This document shows, in pieces, positions 49,045 through 57,433 of a stretch of DNA of 64,000 bases. This DNA is from an uncultured Eubacteriales bacterium. GTDB lineage: Bacteria > Bacillota > Clostridia > Oscillospirales > CAG-272. The translations under genes and the position numbers were made by a program. The stretch's first letter is position 1. Every line of letters starts with the position of its first letter. The notes under the pieces were generated by a model, which did no database searches, was not told the origin of the DNA, and saw only the letters and a list, made by a program, of their open reading frames with translations. The DNA is taken from positions 1-64,000 of the forward strand of contig CAKROZ010000007.1 in NCBI GenBank assembly GCA_934373635.1, read 5' to 3'.

Positions 49045-50733
49045 TTAGAAGGCAATGCGGAAGGCGGTGCCTACGCCTACCTGACTTTCCACCGAGATGG
49101 TAGCGCCGTACATGGCGCAGATGTGCTTTACGATGGCGAGACCGAGGCCTGTGCCGCCCGTCTTTTTCGAGCGGGAGGGATCGACGCGGTAAAAGCGCTC
49201 GAAGATCCTCGGGAGACTGCTCTCGGGAATTCCGATGCCCGTGTCTTTCACCGTCAGGGTGACGCGTCCGTCGTCGTCCGAGACGGAGATATCGATCTGT
49301 CCGCCGTCTTTATTATAATTGACGGCGTTGGAGCAGAGATTCGTCACGAGCTCGTACATTTTATCGTGTGATGCGAGCACGCGTCCCTTTCCGCCGACGC
49401 GAAGCGTCAGACCACGCTTCTCTATCCTCGGATGCAATTCCGCGACTGCTTCATCCACGACGGCGCGAAGGTCTACGGGTGTACGCTCGGGGGTGCCTTT
49501 CTGCCGTTCGAGGTCGGAAAGCCTCAACATATCCGAAATAAGTCCCGCCATGCGAAGCGCTTCCTTGTGGATCCGCTCCACCTGCTTTTTCGTTCCCTCG
49601 TCCACCTCATCCTTTGCGAGGATCAGCTCGGAGATTCCTTGCGTGACCGTGATCGGCGTTTTGAGTTCGTGCGACGCGTTGGCGAAGAAATCGCTCTTTT
49701 CTTTTGCGATCGCCTTGGCGGCGGTGATGTCGGTCAGAATAACGATGCGGGAGATCTCGCTCGCGAGAGGGGTATTTTCCATGCGTTTGAGCGTAACGGC
49801 GAGATCGCGCTTTTCGAGATGAAACTCGAAATGCGTGCGCTTCTCCGTCAGGATGGCATCGCAAAGCGCGGTGTCTTCGACAAGATAAAGAAGCGGCTTT
49901 CCGATGTCCTCCTCCGCACCGTCAAGAAGTGCCAGTGCGGCGCGGTTGGCAATGACGACATGCCCTTCGACATTCAGGGCGAGGATCCCCTCCGACACAT
50001 TCTCGAGAACGCAGGAGAGCTTTTCTCCTTCCTTTGTCCGCTCGTCGATGAGGGCACGGGTCTTTCCGTTCAACTCATTGATCTCACGGAAGACCGCATA
50101 GAATTCGGGTTCGCGGCTGTCGGTGACGAGGGGACGATATTCGCCCTCGTTCAGCGAACGAAGACTGTCCGCGACGCCGCGGACCTTATCGGAAACATTC
50201 GTCGAAAGTCTTTCCGCGAACAAAAAGGAGATCAGAAGGGCAAGCGCAAGTGCGCAGAGAAGGGACGGCACGGCAACGCCGAGGAAGCCCGAGAGCTCGC
50301 TGCTTCGGACCGCGACGCGGACGACGGTCTTTTCCCCGTTATCAAACGTGTTCTCCACTGCGTAATAGGTCATACGGCATCCGAAGGTGGCGGAATAGCG
50401 CTCGACATAGCGGGGCGCCCCTTCCAATGCGGCGCGGATCTCTTCCCTGTCCGCATGATTTTCGAGCTCGCCCGAGACACTGCTTTCGTACAGCACCTCG
50501 CCGCTCTCCGAGATCACCGTGACGCGGAAGGTATCGCGGTTCTGATACGCGGAAAGTCCGCGGATGTCCTCCTCCGTGCGAAGGAGCGAAGACAGAAGCC
50601 CACATTCGGCGCGCAGGCGCTCTTCGACCACACTGCGACCGCTCCCCGCCACGGCAAACAATGCGGCGGTAAAAACGATCGATGTGCAAAGGAGCGTCAG
50701 AAGAAAGATACGAAGGAAAATTTTTCTTTTCAT
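49045..50733 (-). CDS. phoR: PhoR-like membrane histidine kinase
   Basis: 562 residues. A first membrane helix (about 5-27), an extracytoplasmic domain, a second helix near 165-188, HAMP, PAS (VLENVSEGILALNVEGHVVIAN near 255), HisKA with FFANASHELKTPITVTQGI (phospho-His near residue 346), and HATPase with NLCSNAVNYN, DTGIGIP and GTGLGLAIV. It is the sensor of the pair with the PhoB/PhoP-like regulator, whose stop codon it overlaps by four bases. Sited in the pst-pho operon, it should sense phosphate through PstSCAB/PhoU. The longer reading to 50868 lies inside the regulator gene. Confidence 0.93.
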   Translation of the reverse strand: MKRKIFLRIFLLTLLCTSIVFTAALFAVAGSGRSVVEERLRAECGLLSSLLRTEEDIRGLSAYQNRDTFRVTVISESGEVLYESSVSGELENHADREEIRAALEGAPRYVERYSATFGCRMTYYAVENTFDNGEKTVVRVAVRSSELSGFLGVAVPSLLCALALALLISFLFAERLSTNVSDKVRGVADSLRSLNEGEYRPLVTDSREPEFYAVFREINELNGKTRALIDERTKEGEKLSCVLENVSEGILALNVEGHVVIANRAALALLDGAEEDIGKPLLYLVEDTALCDAILTEKRTHFEFHLEKRDLAVTLKRMENTPLASEISRIVILTDITAAKAIAKEKSDFFANASHELKTPITVTQGISELILAKDEVDEGTKKQVERIHKEALRMAGLISDMLRLSDLERQKGTPERTPVDLRAVVDEAVAELHPRIEKRGLTLRVGGKGRVLASHDKMYELVTNLCSNAVNYNKDGGQIDISVSDDDGRVTLTVKDTGIGIPESSLPRIFERFYRVDPSRSKKTGGTGLGLAIVKHICAMYGATISVESQVGVGTAFRIAF

Positions 50734-51401
50734 TTTGCTTCGAAACGATAACCGACACCGCGCACGGTGACGATCACGTCTCCACCTCCCGCCTCCCGGA
50801 TCCTGTCGCGGATCTCGGCAATGTGCATATCGAGCGTCCGCGTCTCTCCGAGGAAATTCTCGCCCCACACCTCACGGAAAAGGGTCTCTCTGTCGATCGT
50901 GACCCCCGCGTTTCCGATGAGATAGTCGAGGAGCTTATATTCTTTCAGCGTCAGTCCGAGGTCGTGCCCGCGGAAGAAGATCTTATATGTATTTCTGTCG
51001 ACGGAGAAATCCCCCGTGTTCGAAACATACAGATTCGCGCGGCGGAGTCCCGCTTTGACACGTGCCATCAGCTCGAGAACCGAAAACGGCTTTGCCATAT
51101 AGTCGTCCGCACCCTTATTCAGTCCCTTGACAAAGCTGATTTCGTCCGACTTCGCACTGATGATAATGACGGGCACCCGCTCGTCTACCTCGCGGATCTT
51201 TGAGAGGATGGTATACCCGTCCATATCGGGAAGCATGATATCGAGAATGATGAGATCGGGAGTCTTCACGGCAAAGGACTTGAAAAAATCCGCGCCGCAC
51301 TCGAACATGGCGAGGTCGTAGGTCTCTTCGAGTGCGCCCTCGTAAACCTCGCGGATTCCCTCGTCATCCTCTACGATATCGATCAACTGTCTTTTCATCA
51401 A
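50730..51401 (-). CDS. phoP: PhoP/PhoB-like response regulator
   Basis: 223 residues, OmpR family. The receiver has the phospho-acceptor Asp in LIILDIMLPDMDGYT near residue 53, the Thr/Ser switch as IIISAKSDE and the conserved Lys in MAKPFSVLELMAR. The C-terminal winged helix has TLKEYKLLDYLIGNAG and RTLDMHIAEIR..VRGVGYRF. Its overlap with both phoU and phoR shows co-expression. The expected target is the Pho-box-like repeat ahead of pstS (55750-55767). Confidence 0.95.
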   Translation of the reverse strand: MMKRQLIDIVEDDEGIREVYEGALEETYDLAMFECGADFFKSFAVKTPDLIILDIMLPDMDGYTILSKIREVDERVPVIIISAKSDEISFVKGLNKGADDYMAKPFSVLELMARVKAGLRRANLYVSNTGDFSVDRNTYKIFFRGHDLGLTLKEYKLLDYLIGNAGVTIDRETLFREVWGENFLGETRTLDMHIAEIRDRIREAGGGDVIVTVRGVGYRFEAK

Positions 51402-52054
51402 TTCTTTTTGTGTACCCCCGTTTCGTTATATTTTGCCCATTCCGCGACGTTGACGGCATGGTCGCCGAGACGCTCGAAGTATTTTGCCACCATCATGAGC
51501 GTGATTGCCTGATCGGCGCTGTGTTCCCCGTCCTTTCTCAGAATGTCAATCAGCTCCTGCTGTACCTCGAGGAACAGGGTGTCCATTTCGTCGTCCGTCG
51601 CGATCACCTCGTCGGCGAGCGCCTCGTCGTTGCGGATAAAGGAATTGACCGACTCGCGCGCCATGCGAACGGCGAGCTCGCCCATGGAGCGGAGATGATC
51701 GAGCTTTTTGATATAGGTATCTCCCGGCATGGTATAGACAAGATCACCGATGTCGCTCGCCTGATCGCCGAAGCGTTCGATGTCGGTAATCATTTTCAGA
51801 GCGGTCGAGACGAAGCGGAAATCCTTCGCCACCGGTTGACGGCGGATGAGAATCCGCATACAGCGCTTTTCAATGTCCATTTCGTATTCGTCGACGCGTT
51901 TATCGCTTTCACCGACGCTGTGTCCGAGGTCGCGATCGAGCTTTTCGAGCGCTTCGTTTGCACTCGTTATCATGTCGGTCGTGAGACGGCACATGGCGAC
52001 GAGCTCATCCTTGAGTTCTTCAAGTTCTTCTTCAAACTGTTTTCTTCCGGGCAT
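51398..52054 (-). CDS. phoU: Phosphate transport regulator PhoU
   Basis: 218 residues, two PhoU three-helix repeats. Conserved metal-binding-type ExxxD patterns appear in KMITDIERFGDQASDI and AKYFERLGDHAVNVAEWAKY near residue 190. PhoU represses PhoR and the Pst pump in phosphate-replete cells. The ATG has GGGGGA upstream, and its stop overlaps the regulator gene. Position after pstB is standard. Confidence 0.95.
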   Translation of the reverse strand: MPGRKQFEEELEELKDELVAMCRLTTDMITSANEALEKLDRDLGHSVGESDKRVDEYEMDIEKRCMRILIRRQPVAKDFRFVSTALKMITDIERFGDQASDIGDLVYTMPGDTYIKKLDHLRSMGELAVRMARESVNSFIRNDEALADEVIATDDEMDTLFLEVQQELIDILRKDGEHSADQAITLMMVAKYFERLGDHAVNVAEWAKYNETGVHKKN

Positions 52055-52093
52055 ATCTTCTTTCCCCCATTATATCATATTTGTCAAGATGTA

Positions 52094-52882
52094 TCAACCG
52101 AATCTGCCCGTGATATAGCGCTCGGTGCGCTCATCCTTCGGGTCGGTGAAAATATCGTCGGTGTTGCCGTATTCGATCAGCTCGCCGAGCAGGAAAAATC
52201 CTGTCTTGTCCGAGATACGCGTCGCCTGCTGCATGTTGTGCGTGACAATGACGATGGTCGTATTCTTCGCAAGGTCGGTGCAGAGCGCCTCGATCTTGTC
52301 GGTCGAGATGGGGTCGAGCGCGCTCGTCGGCTCGTCCATCAGAAGAATTTTCGGCTTGACGGCGAGTGCACGGGCGATACAGAGGCGTTGCTGCTGACCG
52401 CCCGAAAGACCGAGCGCGGACTTGTCGAGTCTGTCCTTGAGTTCCTCCCACATTGCCGCGCCGCGAAGAGATTCCTCGACGATCTCGTCGAGAGCGGCGC
52501 GCGCATGGATGCCGAAGGTGCGGGGACCGTAGGCGATATTATCGTAGACGCTCATCGGAAAGGGATTCGGCTTCTGAAACACCATGCCGACATTGCGGCG
52601 AAGCTCGTTGACATCGATCTTTCCGTAGATGTCCGTTTCTCCGATGCGGAAATCGCCCGTGACGCGACAGCCTTCCACAAGGTCGTTCATGCGGTTAAAG
52701 CACTTTAAAAAGGTGGACTTTCCACAACCGGAAGGACCGATGAAGGCGGTCACTTTGCGCTCGGGGATCTCGATGCTGATGTCCTTGATTGCCTGAAATT
52801 CTCCGTACCAGAGATTTGCACCTTTGACGGAGATGTTCTGCCCGAATTCGGGCAGAATCTCGAATTTTTTATTTTTTTGCAT
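52094..52882 (-). CDS. pstB: Phosphate import ATP-binding protein PstB
   Basis: 262 residues. Walker A is FIGPSGCGKSTFLKCFNRMND, the signature LSGGQQQRLCIARALAVKP and Walker B ILLMDEPTSALDPIS; the RNPxPFP-type PstB marker reads FQKPNPFPMSVYDN. All PstB hallmarks are present. The ATG follows AGGAG and overlaps the permease gene by 14 bases. Length is typical. Confidence 0.96.
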   Translation of the reverse strand: MQKNKKFEILPEFGQNISVKGANLWYGEFQAIKDISIEIPERKVTAFIGPSGCGKSTFLKCFNRMNDLVEGCRVTGDFRIGETDIYGKIDVNELRRNVGMVFQKPNPFPMSVYDNIAYGPRTFGIHARAALDEIVEESLRGAAMWEELKDRLDKSALGLSGGQQQRLCIARALAVKPKILLMDEPTSALDPISTDKIEALCTDLAKNTTIVIVTHNMQQATRISDKTGFFLLGELIEYGNTDDIFTDPKDERTERYITGRFG

Positions 52883-54701
52883 TGGAAGCTCCTTTCAGTT
52901 TCCCACCAAGGCGGGATGCGACACGTTCGGCGGTCAGGTTCAGAATGAGGACGAGGAAGATCAGGACGACGGCGGTCGCGTAAGCTTCCTTCATATACCA
53001 ACCCTCACCCGAAAGCTGGTAGAGTGCAACGGCGAGCGTCGCGCCGCTGTCACCGAAGCCGCGCGGAACGGCGGAGATCACCGAGCCCATGGTATAGAGG
53101 AAGGGTGCCGACTCGCTGATGACGCGTCCGATGCTCAGAATGACGGCGGCGAGAATTCCCGGCAGTGCGGAGGGCAGGACGACGCGGAAGATGGTCCGCA
53201 GTTTTCCCGCGCCGAGCGCGAGACTTCCCTCCCGCTGTGCGTCCTCCACGGCGCGAAGGCTCTCCTCGGTCGAGCGGACGACGGTCGGAAGAAGCATGAC
53301 GCTGACCGTCAGCGAGCCTGCGAAAATACTGCTCGAGCCGCCGAAGACCTTGACGAAAGTAATCATGCCGAACAGTCCGTAGACGATCGACGGAACGCCC
53401 GCGAGGATATCGATGGCGGAACGGACAAGGCGGACGACGAAGTGCGTGCGCTTTGCATATTCATTTAAGAAGATCGCGGTCATGATGCCGATCGGTACCG
53501 CGATGAGAAGGCTCAAAAACACGGTGTACAGCGTCGTGACAATGGCGGGAAGGATGGTGATCTTTTCCCCGCCGAATTCATACGCGCCGTAGATGAGTGA
53601 GGGATTCTGAATCAGATACGGCAGACCGTTCGCAAAGATGAAGCCGACGATCAGAAGGAGCACAAGCCCTGCGAAGGCACCCGAGAAAACGGCGAGTCCC
53701 TGCCCGATGCGCGGTGCGCGGATCTTATGAAGGAAAGCGGAGAAACGCTCTTTCAGATCTCGGAATATGGTCGGCGCGCGGAAGGCGTGACGTTTTTTCG
53801 CGCTTGCCTTGGTCAGTTTCTTCACGCCTTTTCCGCCAAGGGCGGCAAAGAGGAGATTGACGAGGAGGACGAAAAGCAAGAGCACGACGCCCGTAGCAAC
53901 GAGTGCGCCCTCCTGGACCTCGCCCGCATAGCCCATTTCCATTACGATATTTGCCGTCAGGACGCGGAAGGAGGAGAAAAGGCCCTTCGGATAGGTCGCG
54001 GCGTTGCCCGCCACCATGACGATCGCCATCGTCTCACCGAGGGCGCGTCCGATGCCGAGGACGAGAGAGGCGGTGATTCCCGACTTTGCCGCGGGGGACA
54101 TGATGCGGAAGACCGTCTCGCTGTGCGTTGCGCCCATGGCGACCGAGCCTTCATAGTAGTATCGCGGCACGGATTCGAGCGCGGTGCGGGAGAGGGAGAC
54201 GACCGTCGGCAGGATCATGATGCCGAGAATCAGCGAGGTCGCGAAAAGTCCGCTACCGTCGTTCGGCGCGAATTTCGAAAGGATGGGAAGGAGAAAAACG
54301 ATACCGAAGAAGCCGTAAACGACCGAAGGAATTCCCGCCAAAAGATTGATGACGGTGCCGAGGATGCGCTTCGGCTTTTCGGGACAGTAAAACGCGAGGA
54401 AAACCGCCGTGAAATACCCGAGAATACCGCCGACAAGGAGAGATCCGACGGTCGCGGTCAGGGTTCCGACGATCATCGTGAAGATGCCGTAGGTGCCCGA
54501 GAGGGGGGAGTCGTAAGTATCGAGTCTGTCGGGCGACCACTTGTCGCCGAACATGAATTTGAAGACGCCGAATTTTCCGAACGCGGGGATGCTTTTGTAG
54601 ATCAGAAACGCGAAAATCGCGATGGTGGCAACCGTACAAACGATTGCCGCCGCCGCGAAGACTGCTTTTCCGATTTTTTCTTTTGCTTTCGTTGCAGTCA
54701 T
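52869..54701 (-). CDS. pstCA: Fused PstC-PstA phosphate permease
   Basis: 610 residues, about twice the size of one permease. Residues 1-300 are PstC (VYGFFGIVFLLPIL, then EGSVAMGATHSETVFRIMSPAAKSG as the EAA loop), and residues 330-610 are PstA (VPSIVYGLFGMITFVKVF, then EGSLALGAGKLRTIFRVVLPSALPG). About 12 hydrophobic segments in all. A basic linker (LTKASAKKRHAFRAP, near 295-310) joins the halves. Normally these are two genes. There is no internal stop or frameshift in between. The single protein still has both EAA loops that dock PstB. Confidence 0.94.
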   Translation of the reverse strand: MTATKAKEKIGKAVFAAAAIVCTVATIAIFAFLIYKSIPAFGKFGVFKFMFGDKWSPDRLDTYDSPLSGTYGIFTMIVGTLTATVGSLLVGGILGYFTAVFLAFYCPEKPKRILGTVINLLAGIPSVVYGFFGIVFLLPILSKFAPNDGSGLFATSLILGIMILPTVVSLSRTALESVPRYYYEGSVAMGATHSETVFRIMSPAAKSGITASLVLGIGRALGETMAIVMVAGNAATYPKGLFSSFRVLTANIVMEMGYAGEVQEGALVATGVVLLLFVLLVNLLFAALGGKGVKKLTKASAKKRHAFRAPTIFRDLKERFSAFLHKIRAPRIGQGLAVFSGAFAGLVLLLIVGFIFANGLPYLIQNPSLIYGAYEFGGEKITILPAIVTTLYTVFLSLLIAVPIGIMTAIFLNEYAKRTHFVVRLVRSAIDILAGVPSIVYGLFGMITFVKVFGGSSSIFAGSLTVSVMLLPTVVRSTEESLRAVEDAQREGSLALGAGKLRTIFRVVLPSALPGILAAVILSIGRVISESAPFLYTMGSVISAVPRGFGDSGATLAVALYQLSGEGWYMKEAYATAVVLIFLVLILNLTAERVASRLGGKLKGASNAKK

Positions 54702-54713
54702 ATTCCGTGTTCC

Positions 54714-55652
54714 TTATTTTACTTCGTCAAACTTGGTGATCGTGCCCGAGAAGATGCCGTAGAGCTGCTTCAGAGTGAGGTCGGCGACCTTATCGTTCTT
54801 GACGTTGACGATCACGGCAACCGCGTCGAGACAAACGTTGAAGCTGTCGATGTTGTCCCGCTTCACCGCCGCGGAGGAAAGACCGATTACATTGCCTACC
54901 GTGTCACTCTCCACTGCTTTCCGTCCGACCGAGGAGCCTTCAAGCTGAATGTCGAAGATATCCGACGCGTTGACGCCGTAGAGGTCGGCATAGCCCTTCG
55001 CCGCCGCAGTGATGAATTTTTCCATCGAGGTGGAGCCGCGGACGACGATCTTTTCCCCTGCGGGGAGAGTCGCCTGCTTTGTAAAGGTCGTTACCGCGAT
55101 CGGGTCGGCACCTGCGTTCGCACGCTTTGCGGGATCGGCGAGATAGATACAGCCCGCGCTCGCCGCATGGTCTTTCGACGCTTCGCTCTTCAGGTAGTTC
55201 ATGAAGTCTGCGGCGCGCTCGGTCATGGTGATGCCGTGCTTCGTCATGACCACAAAGGGACGCTGGATCTTATACGAACCGTCGAGAACGGTCTCTTCAC
55301 TCGGAAGAACGCCGCCGACCTTCAGGACCTTCACGGTATCGTTGACGGAGCCGAGAGAGATGTAGCCGATGGCATATTCATCCGACGCGACCTTCGAGAG
55401 GACGGTACCCGTCTTGGTCTGCTCGACCGCGGTCTTCGTGCTGTTGTAGACCTTCTTGCCGTCTACTTTTTCTTCAAGGTAGTGCGTGCCGTCGGTCACA
55501 TTGGTATCAAACGCCTCACGCGTTCCGCTTCCCTGTTCGCGGACGACAACGGTGATGTTCTTCTCCGCGCCACCGCAAGAGGCGAGCGAGAAGAGCGAGG
55601 TGACCGTCAACGCGACGGTAAGGACGAGGGTCAAAAGTTTTTTGGTTTTCAT
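54714..55652 (-). CDS. pstS: Phosphate-binding lipoprotein PstS
   Basis: 312 residues with a lipoprotein signal (MKTKKLLTLVLTVALTVTSL, then FSLASCGG with the lipobox Cys). Phosphate-binding motifs of the family are seen: REQGSGTREAFD near residue 40 and, in the second half, RGSTSMEKFITAAAKGYADL. The start at 55652 has AAGGAG upstream; the longer frame to 55706 would begin at the -10 region. It is the first gene of the pst-pho operon, 12 bases from the permease gene, with a candidate Pho box about 100 bases upstream. Confidence 0.95.
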   Translation of the reverse strand: MKTKKLLTLVLTVALTVTSLFSLASCGGAEKNITVVVREQGSGTREAFDTNVTDGTHYLEEKVDGKKVYNSTKTAVEQTKTGTVLSKVASDEYAIGYISLGSVNDTVKVLKVGGVLPSEETVLDGSYKIQRPFVVMTKHGITMTERAADFMNYLKSEASKDHAASAGCIYLADPAKRANAGADPIAVTTFTKQATLPAGEKIVVRGSTSMEKFITAAAKGYADLYGVNASDIFDIQLEGSSVGRKAVESDTVGNVIGLSSAAVKRDNIDSFNVCLDAVAVIVNVKNDKVADLTLKQLYGIFSGTITKFDEVK

Positions 55653-55701
55653 TTTTGTTTCTCCTTTTTGTGTTTGTATTCTTTTTCCTTGGTACGGCTC
55701 T

Positions 55702-55767
55702 ATCATACCGCAAATCGAAACTCCCGACTACCCTGCAAACCTTTGCGGAATGTAAAGAAAATGTAAA
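55702..55767 (-). promoter_or_regulatory. Candidate PhoP-activated promoter of the pst-pho operon
   Basis: On the minus strand two TTTACAT heptamers are spaced exactly 11 bases apart (55761-55767 and 55750-55756), the spacing of the TTAACA-like PhoP box in Bacillus. A TATGAT -10 lies at 55702-55707 with a poor -35, as expected for an activated promoter. The boxes lie about 43-60 bases upstream of the -10. Confidence 0.7.
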
Positions 55768-55834
55768 ACGGCAAAAAATCTTACGGATTCGTCCCCTTGT
55801 GAAATCCGAATGTCGAAAAGTGCGGGAATACGAC

Positions 55835-55863
55835 TTGACAAAAACGAGAAAGTGATATATAAT
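55835..55863 (+). promoter_or_regulatory. Consensus sigma-A promoter upstream of the LRR lipoprotein
   Basis: TTGACA (55835-55840), a 17-base spacer, TATAAT (55858-55863). The transcription start would fall at about 55870, directly before the first palindrome. Confidence 0.88.
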
Positions 55864-55871
55864 ATAAAGGT

Positions 55872-55916
55872 AGAACTTGTCAGGAATAGTATACCTATAC
55901 TGACAGGTTCTTTTTT
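55872..55916 (+). terminator. Terminator-like hairpin at the very start of the LRR transcript
   Basis: AGAACTTGTCAG (55872-55883) pairs with CTGACAGGTTCT (55900-55911, one mismatch), then TTTTT. It comes right after the promoter and encloses the palindromic motif of 55878-55905. It may act as an attenuator, or as the 3' end of a very short RNA. Confidence 0.55.
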
Positions 55917-55961
55917 GGTGTTTTTCTAAATTCTGCCACGAAATAACTTAATGTTTTTATA

Positions 55962-55989
55962 TGTCAGGAAAAGTATACTTTTCCTGACA
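55962..55989. repeat. Perfect 28-bp palindrome related to the element at 55878-55905
   Basis: TGTCAGGAAAAGTA and its exact reverse complement, 28 bp with no loop. A related copy (TGTCAGGAATAGTATAC, then CTATACTGACA) starts 84 bp upstream. Possible operator pair or hairpin; TGTTTTTG follows. Confidence 0.75.
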
Positions 55990-56026
55990 ATGTTTTTGTT
56001 TATCGGATTTTGCGGAAAGGAAAAAC

Positions 56027-57286
56027 ATGAAAAAAATTTTCACTCTTCTCTTCGCTTTCTTGCTCGGAGCAACCATTCTCTTTTCCCTTGCTTCATGCGG
56101 GGAATGCGAGCACACCTACGGCGAGTGGGTCGTCGACCGTGAGGCTACCGAAAGCGAGGTCGGCGAACGCCACCTCGAATGTACGAAGTGCGGTGAAATC
56201 GTCACTACGACAATTCCGAGACTCACACATACACACACCTATGCAGAGGCATGGTCTTCTGACAGTACATACCATTGGCATGACTCCACATGCAAACATG
56301 AGTCCGTAATCTCATCCAAGGAAGCACATCTCTTTGCGAACGGCGTATGCACGGTATGCGGAAAAGTCCAGTCCTTGAGTTATGCACTTTCCGGCGACAA
56401 AAAATACTGCATCGTAAGTGGTATCGGTAACATGACGGACACCTCGATTATCATTTCCGACTCGATCATCATTCCGGGAACGCATGAAGTTCTTCCCGTC
56501 CGCAAAATCAATGCCTCGGCATTTGCGGGTTGCACAAATCTGTCGAGCATTGTTATTCCCGATTCCGTCACCGATATCGGAGATTCCGCATTTGCGGATT
56601 GCACGAATCTGTCAAGCATTGTTGTTTCCGATTCCGTCACCGATATCGGAGATTCCGCATTTGCGGGTTGCACAAATCTTTCAAGCATTACACTTTCCGA
56701 TAGTATCACGAGCATCGGGAATCATATGTTTGCAAAATGCAAAGCACTGACGAAAATCACTGTTCCGAGCAAGGTGGAAACCATTCATTGGAGCGCATTC
56801 GGCGAATGCTCGGCGCTTGCCGAAGTCACGCTCCCCGACGGGATCGCGACAATTGAAGGCAGGGCTTTTCACGGTTGTTCTCAGCTTAGATATATAAAAA
56901 TCCCGAACAGTGTGACGGAAATCGGTTACTACGCATTTTATGGATGCAAGAATCTTGAGAGTATAGAACTTCCATTCGCCGGTAAATCGGCGGAAAGTAG
57001 GGGGAACGGAAAATTCGCCTTTATCTTCGGGTGGGAGATTCCGGAAGGACTGAAAAAGGTGAAGCTGACCAACGCTTCCGTAATCAGCGACACCGCATTC
57101 GACGGTTGTCCGGAGAATATGACTTTATATTTATCGTCTACCGTTCAATGTATCGAACGCAATGCGTTTTACGGTTGCAAAAATCTGACGATTCTTTTTG
57201 AAGGCACCGAAGAAGAGTGGGAAAGAATCGAAAAAGAAGCGGAATGGAATGCAAACGCCGAGTATGTCATTCAATACTCAAAATAG
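56027..57286 (+). CDS. Leucine-rich-repeat (BspA/LRR_5-type) surface lipoprotein
   Basis: 419 residues. The signal MKKIFTLLFAFLLGATILFS is followed by LASC, a lipobox. Residues 28-115 are Cys/His-rich with three CxxC pairs (for instance CTKCGE and CTVCGK), perhaps a metal-binding knuckle. From about 150 to 400 come roughly ten repeats of the LRR_5 type, FxGCxxLxxIxIPxSVTxIG. Three of them (residues 165-233) are nearly identical at DNA level with a 69-bp period. Such proteins mediate adhesion or host interaction in gut bacteria. It is monocistronic behind a strong promoter and twin palindromes. The target is unknown. Confidence 0.9.
   Translation: MKKIFTLLFAFLLGATILFSLASCGECEHTYGEWVVDREATESEVGERHLECTKCGEIVTTTIPRLTHTHTYAEAWSSDSTYHWHDSTCKHESVISSKEAHLFANGVCTVCGKVQSLSYALSGDKKYCIVSGIGNMTDTSIIISDSIIIPGTHEVLPVRKINASAFAGCTNLSSIVIPDSVTDIGDSAFADCTNLSSIVVSDSVTDIGDSAFAGCTNLSSITLSDSITSIGNHMFAKCKALTKITVPSKVETIHWSAFGECSALAEVTLPDGIATIEGRAFHGCSQLRYIKIPNSVTEIGYYAFYGCKNLESIELPFAGKSAESRGNGKFAFIFGWEIPEGLKKVKLTNASVISDTAFDGCPENMTLYLSSTVQCIERNAFYGCKNLTILFEGTEEEWERIEKEAEWNANAEYVIQYSK
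56519..56725 (+). repeat. Tandem 69-bp repeat (three units) in the LRR gene
   Basis: Units start at 56519, 56588 and 56657, each encoding 23 residues of the form AFAxCTNLSSIxxxDSxTxIG. The first two are nearly identical, which suggests recent duplication. Confidence 0.88.
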
Positions 57287-57334
57287 CAAACAGAGGTCAC
57301 TCAAACAGGAATTCTGCCTTTTTGATTGAAATAT

Positions 57335-57383
57335 AACAAATCCGCCGCCATCCCCGAAATTCGGGGATGGCGGCGGATTTGTT
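57335..57383. terminator. 49-bp near-perfect palindrome between convergent genes
   Basis: Arms of 24 bp (starting AACAAATCCGCCGCCATC) around one central base, with no mismatch. It lies between the convergent LRR and dinB genes and probably ends both, though T runs outside are weak. Confidence 0.75.
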
Positions 57384-57433
57384 GATAGCATCTGTTTTGA
57401 CAGCGGTGAGAGGAAACGCGGTTTTGCTTCGGG

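Noticed and set aside
56519..56725. Regular repeats considered as a CRISPR array
   Set aside because: The units are contiguous without spacers, in frame, and encode LRR repeats.
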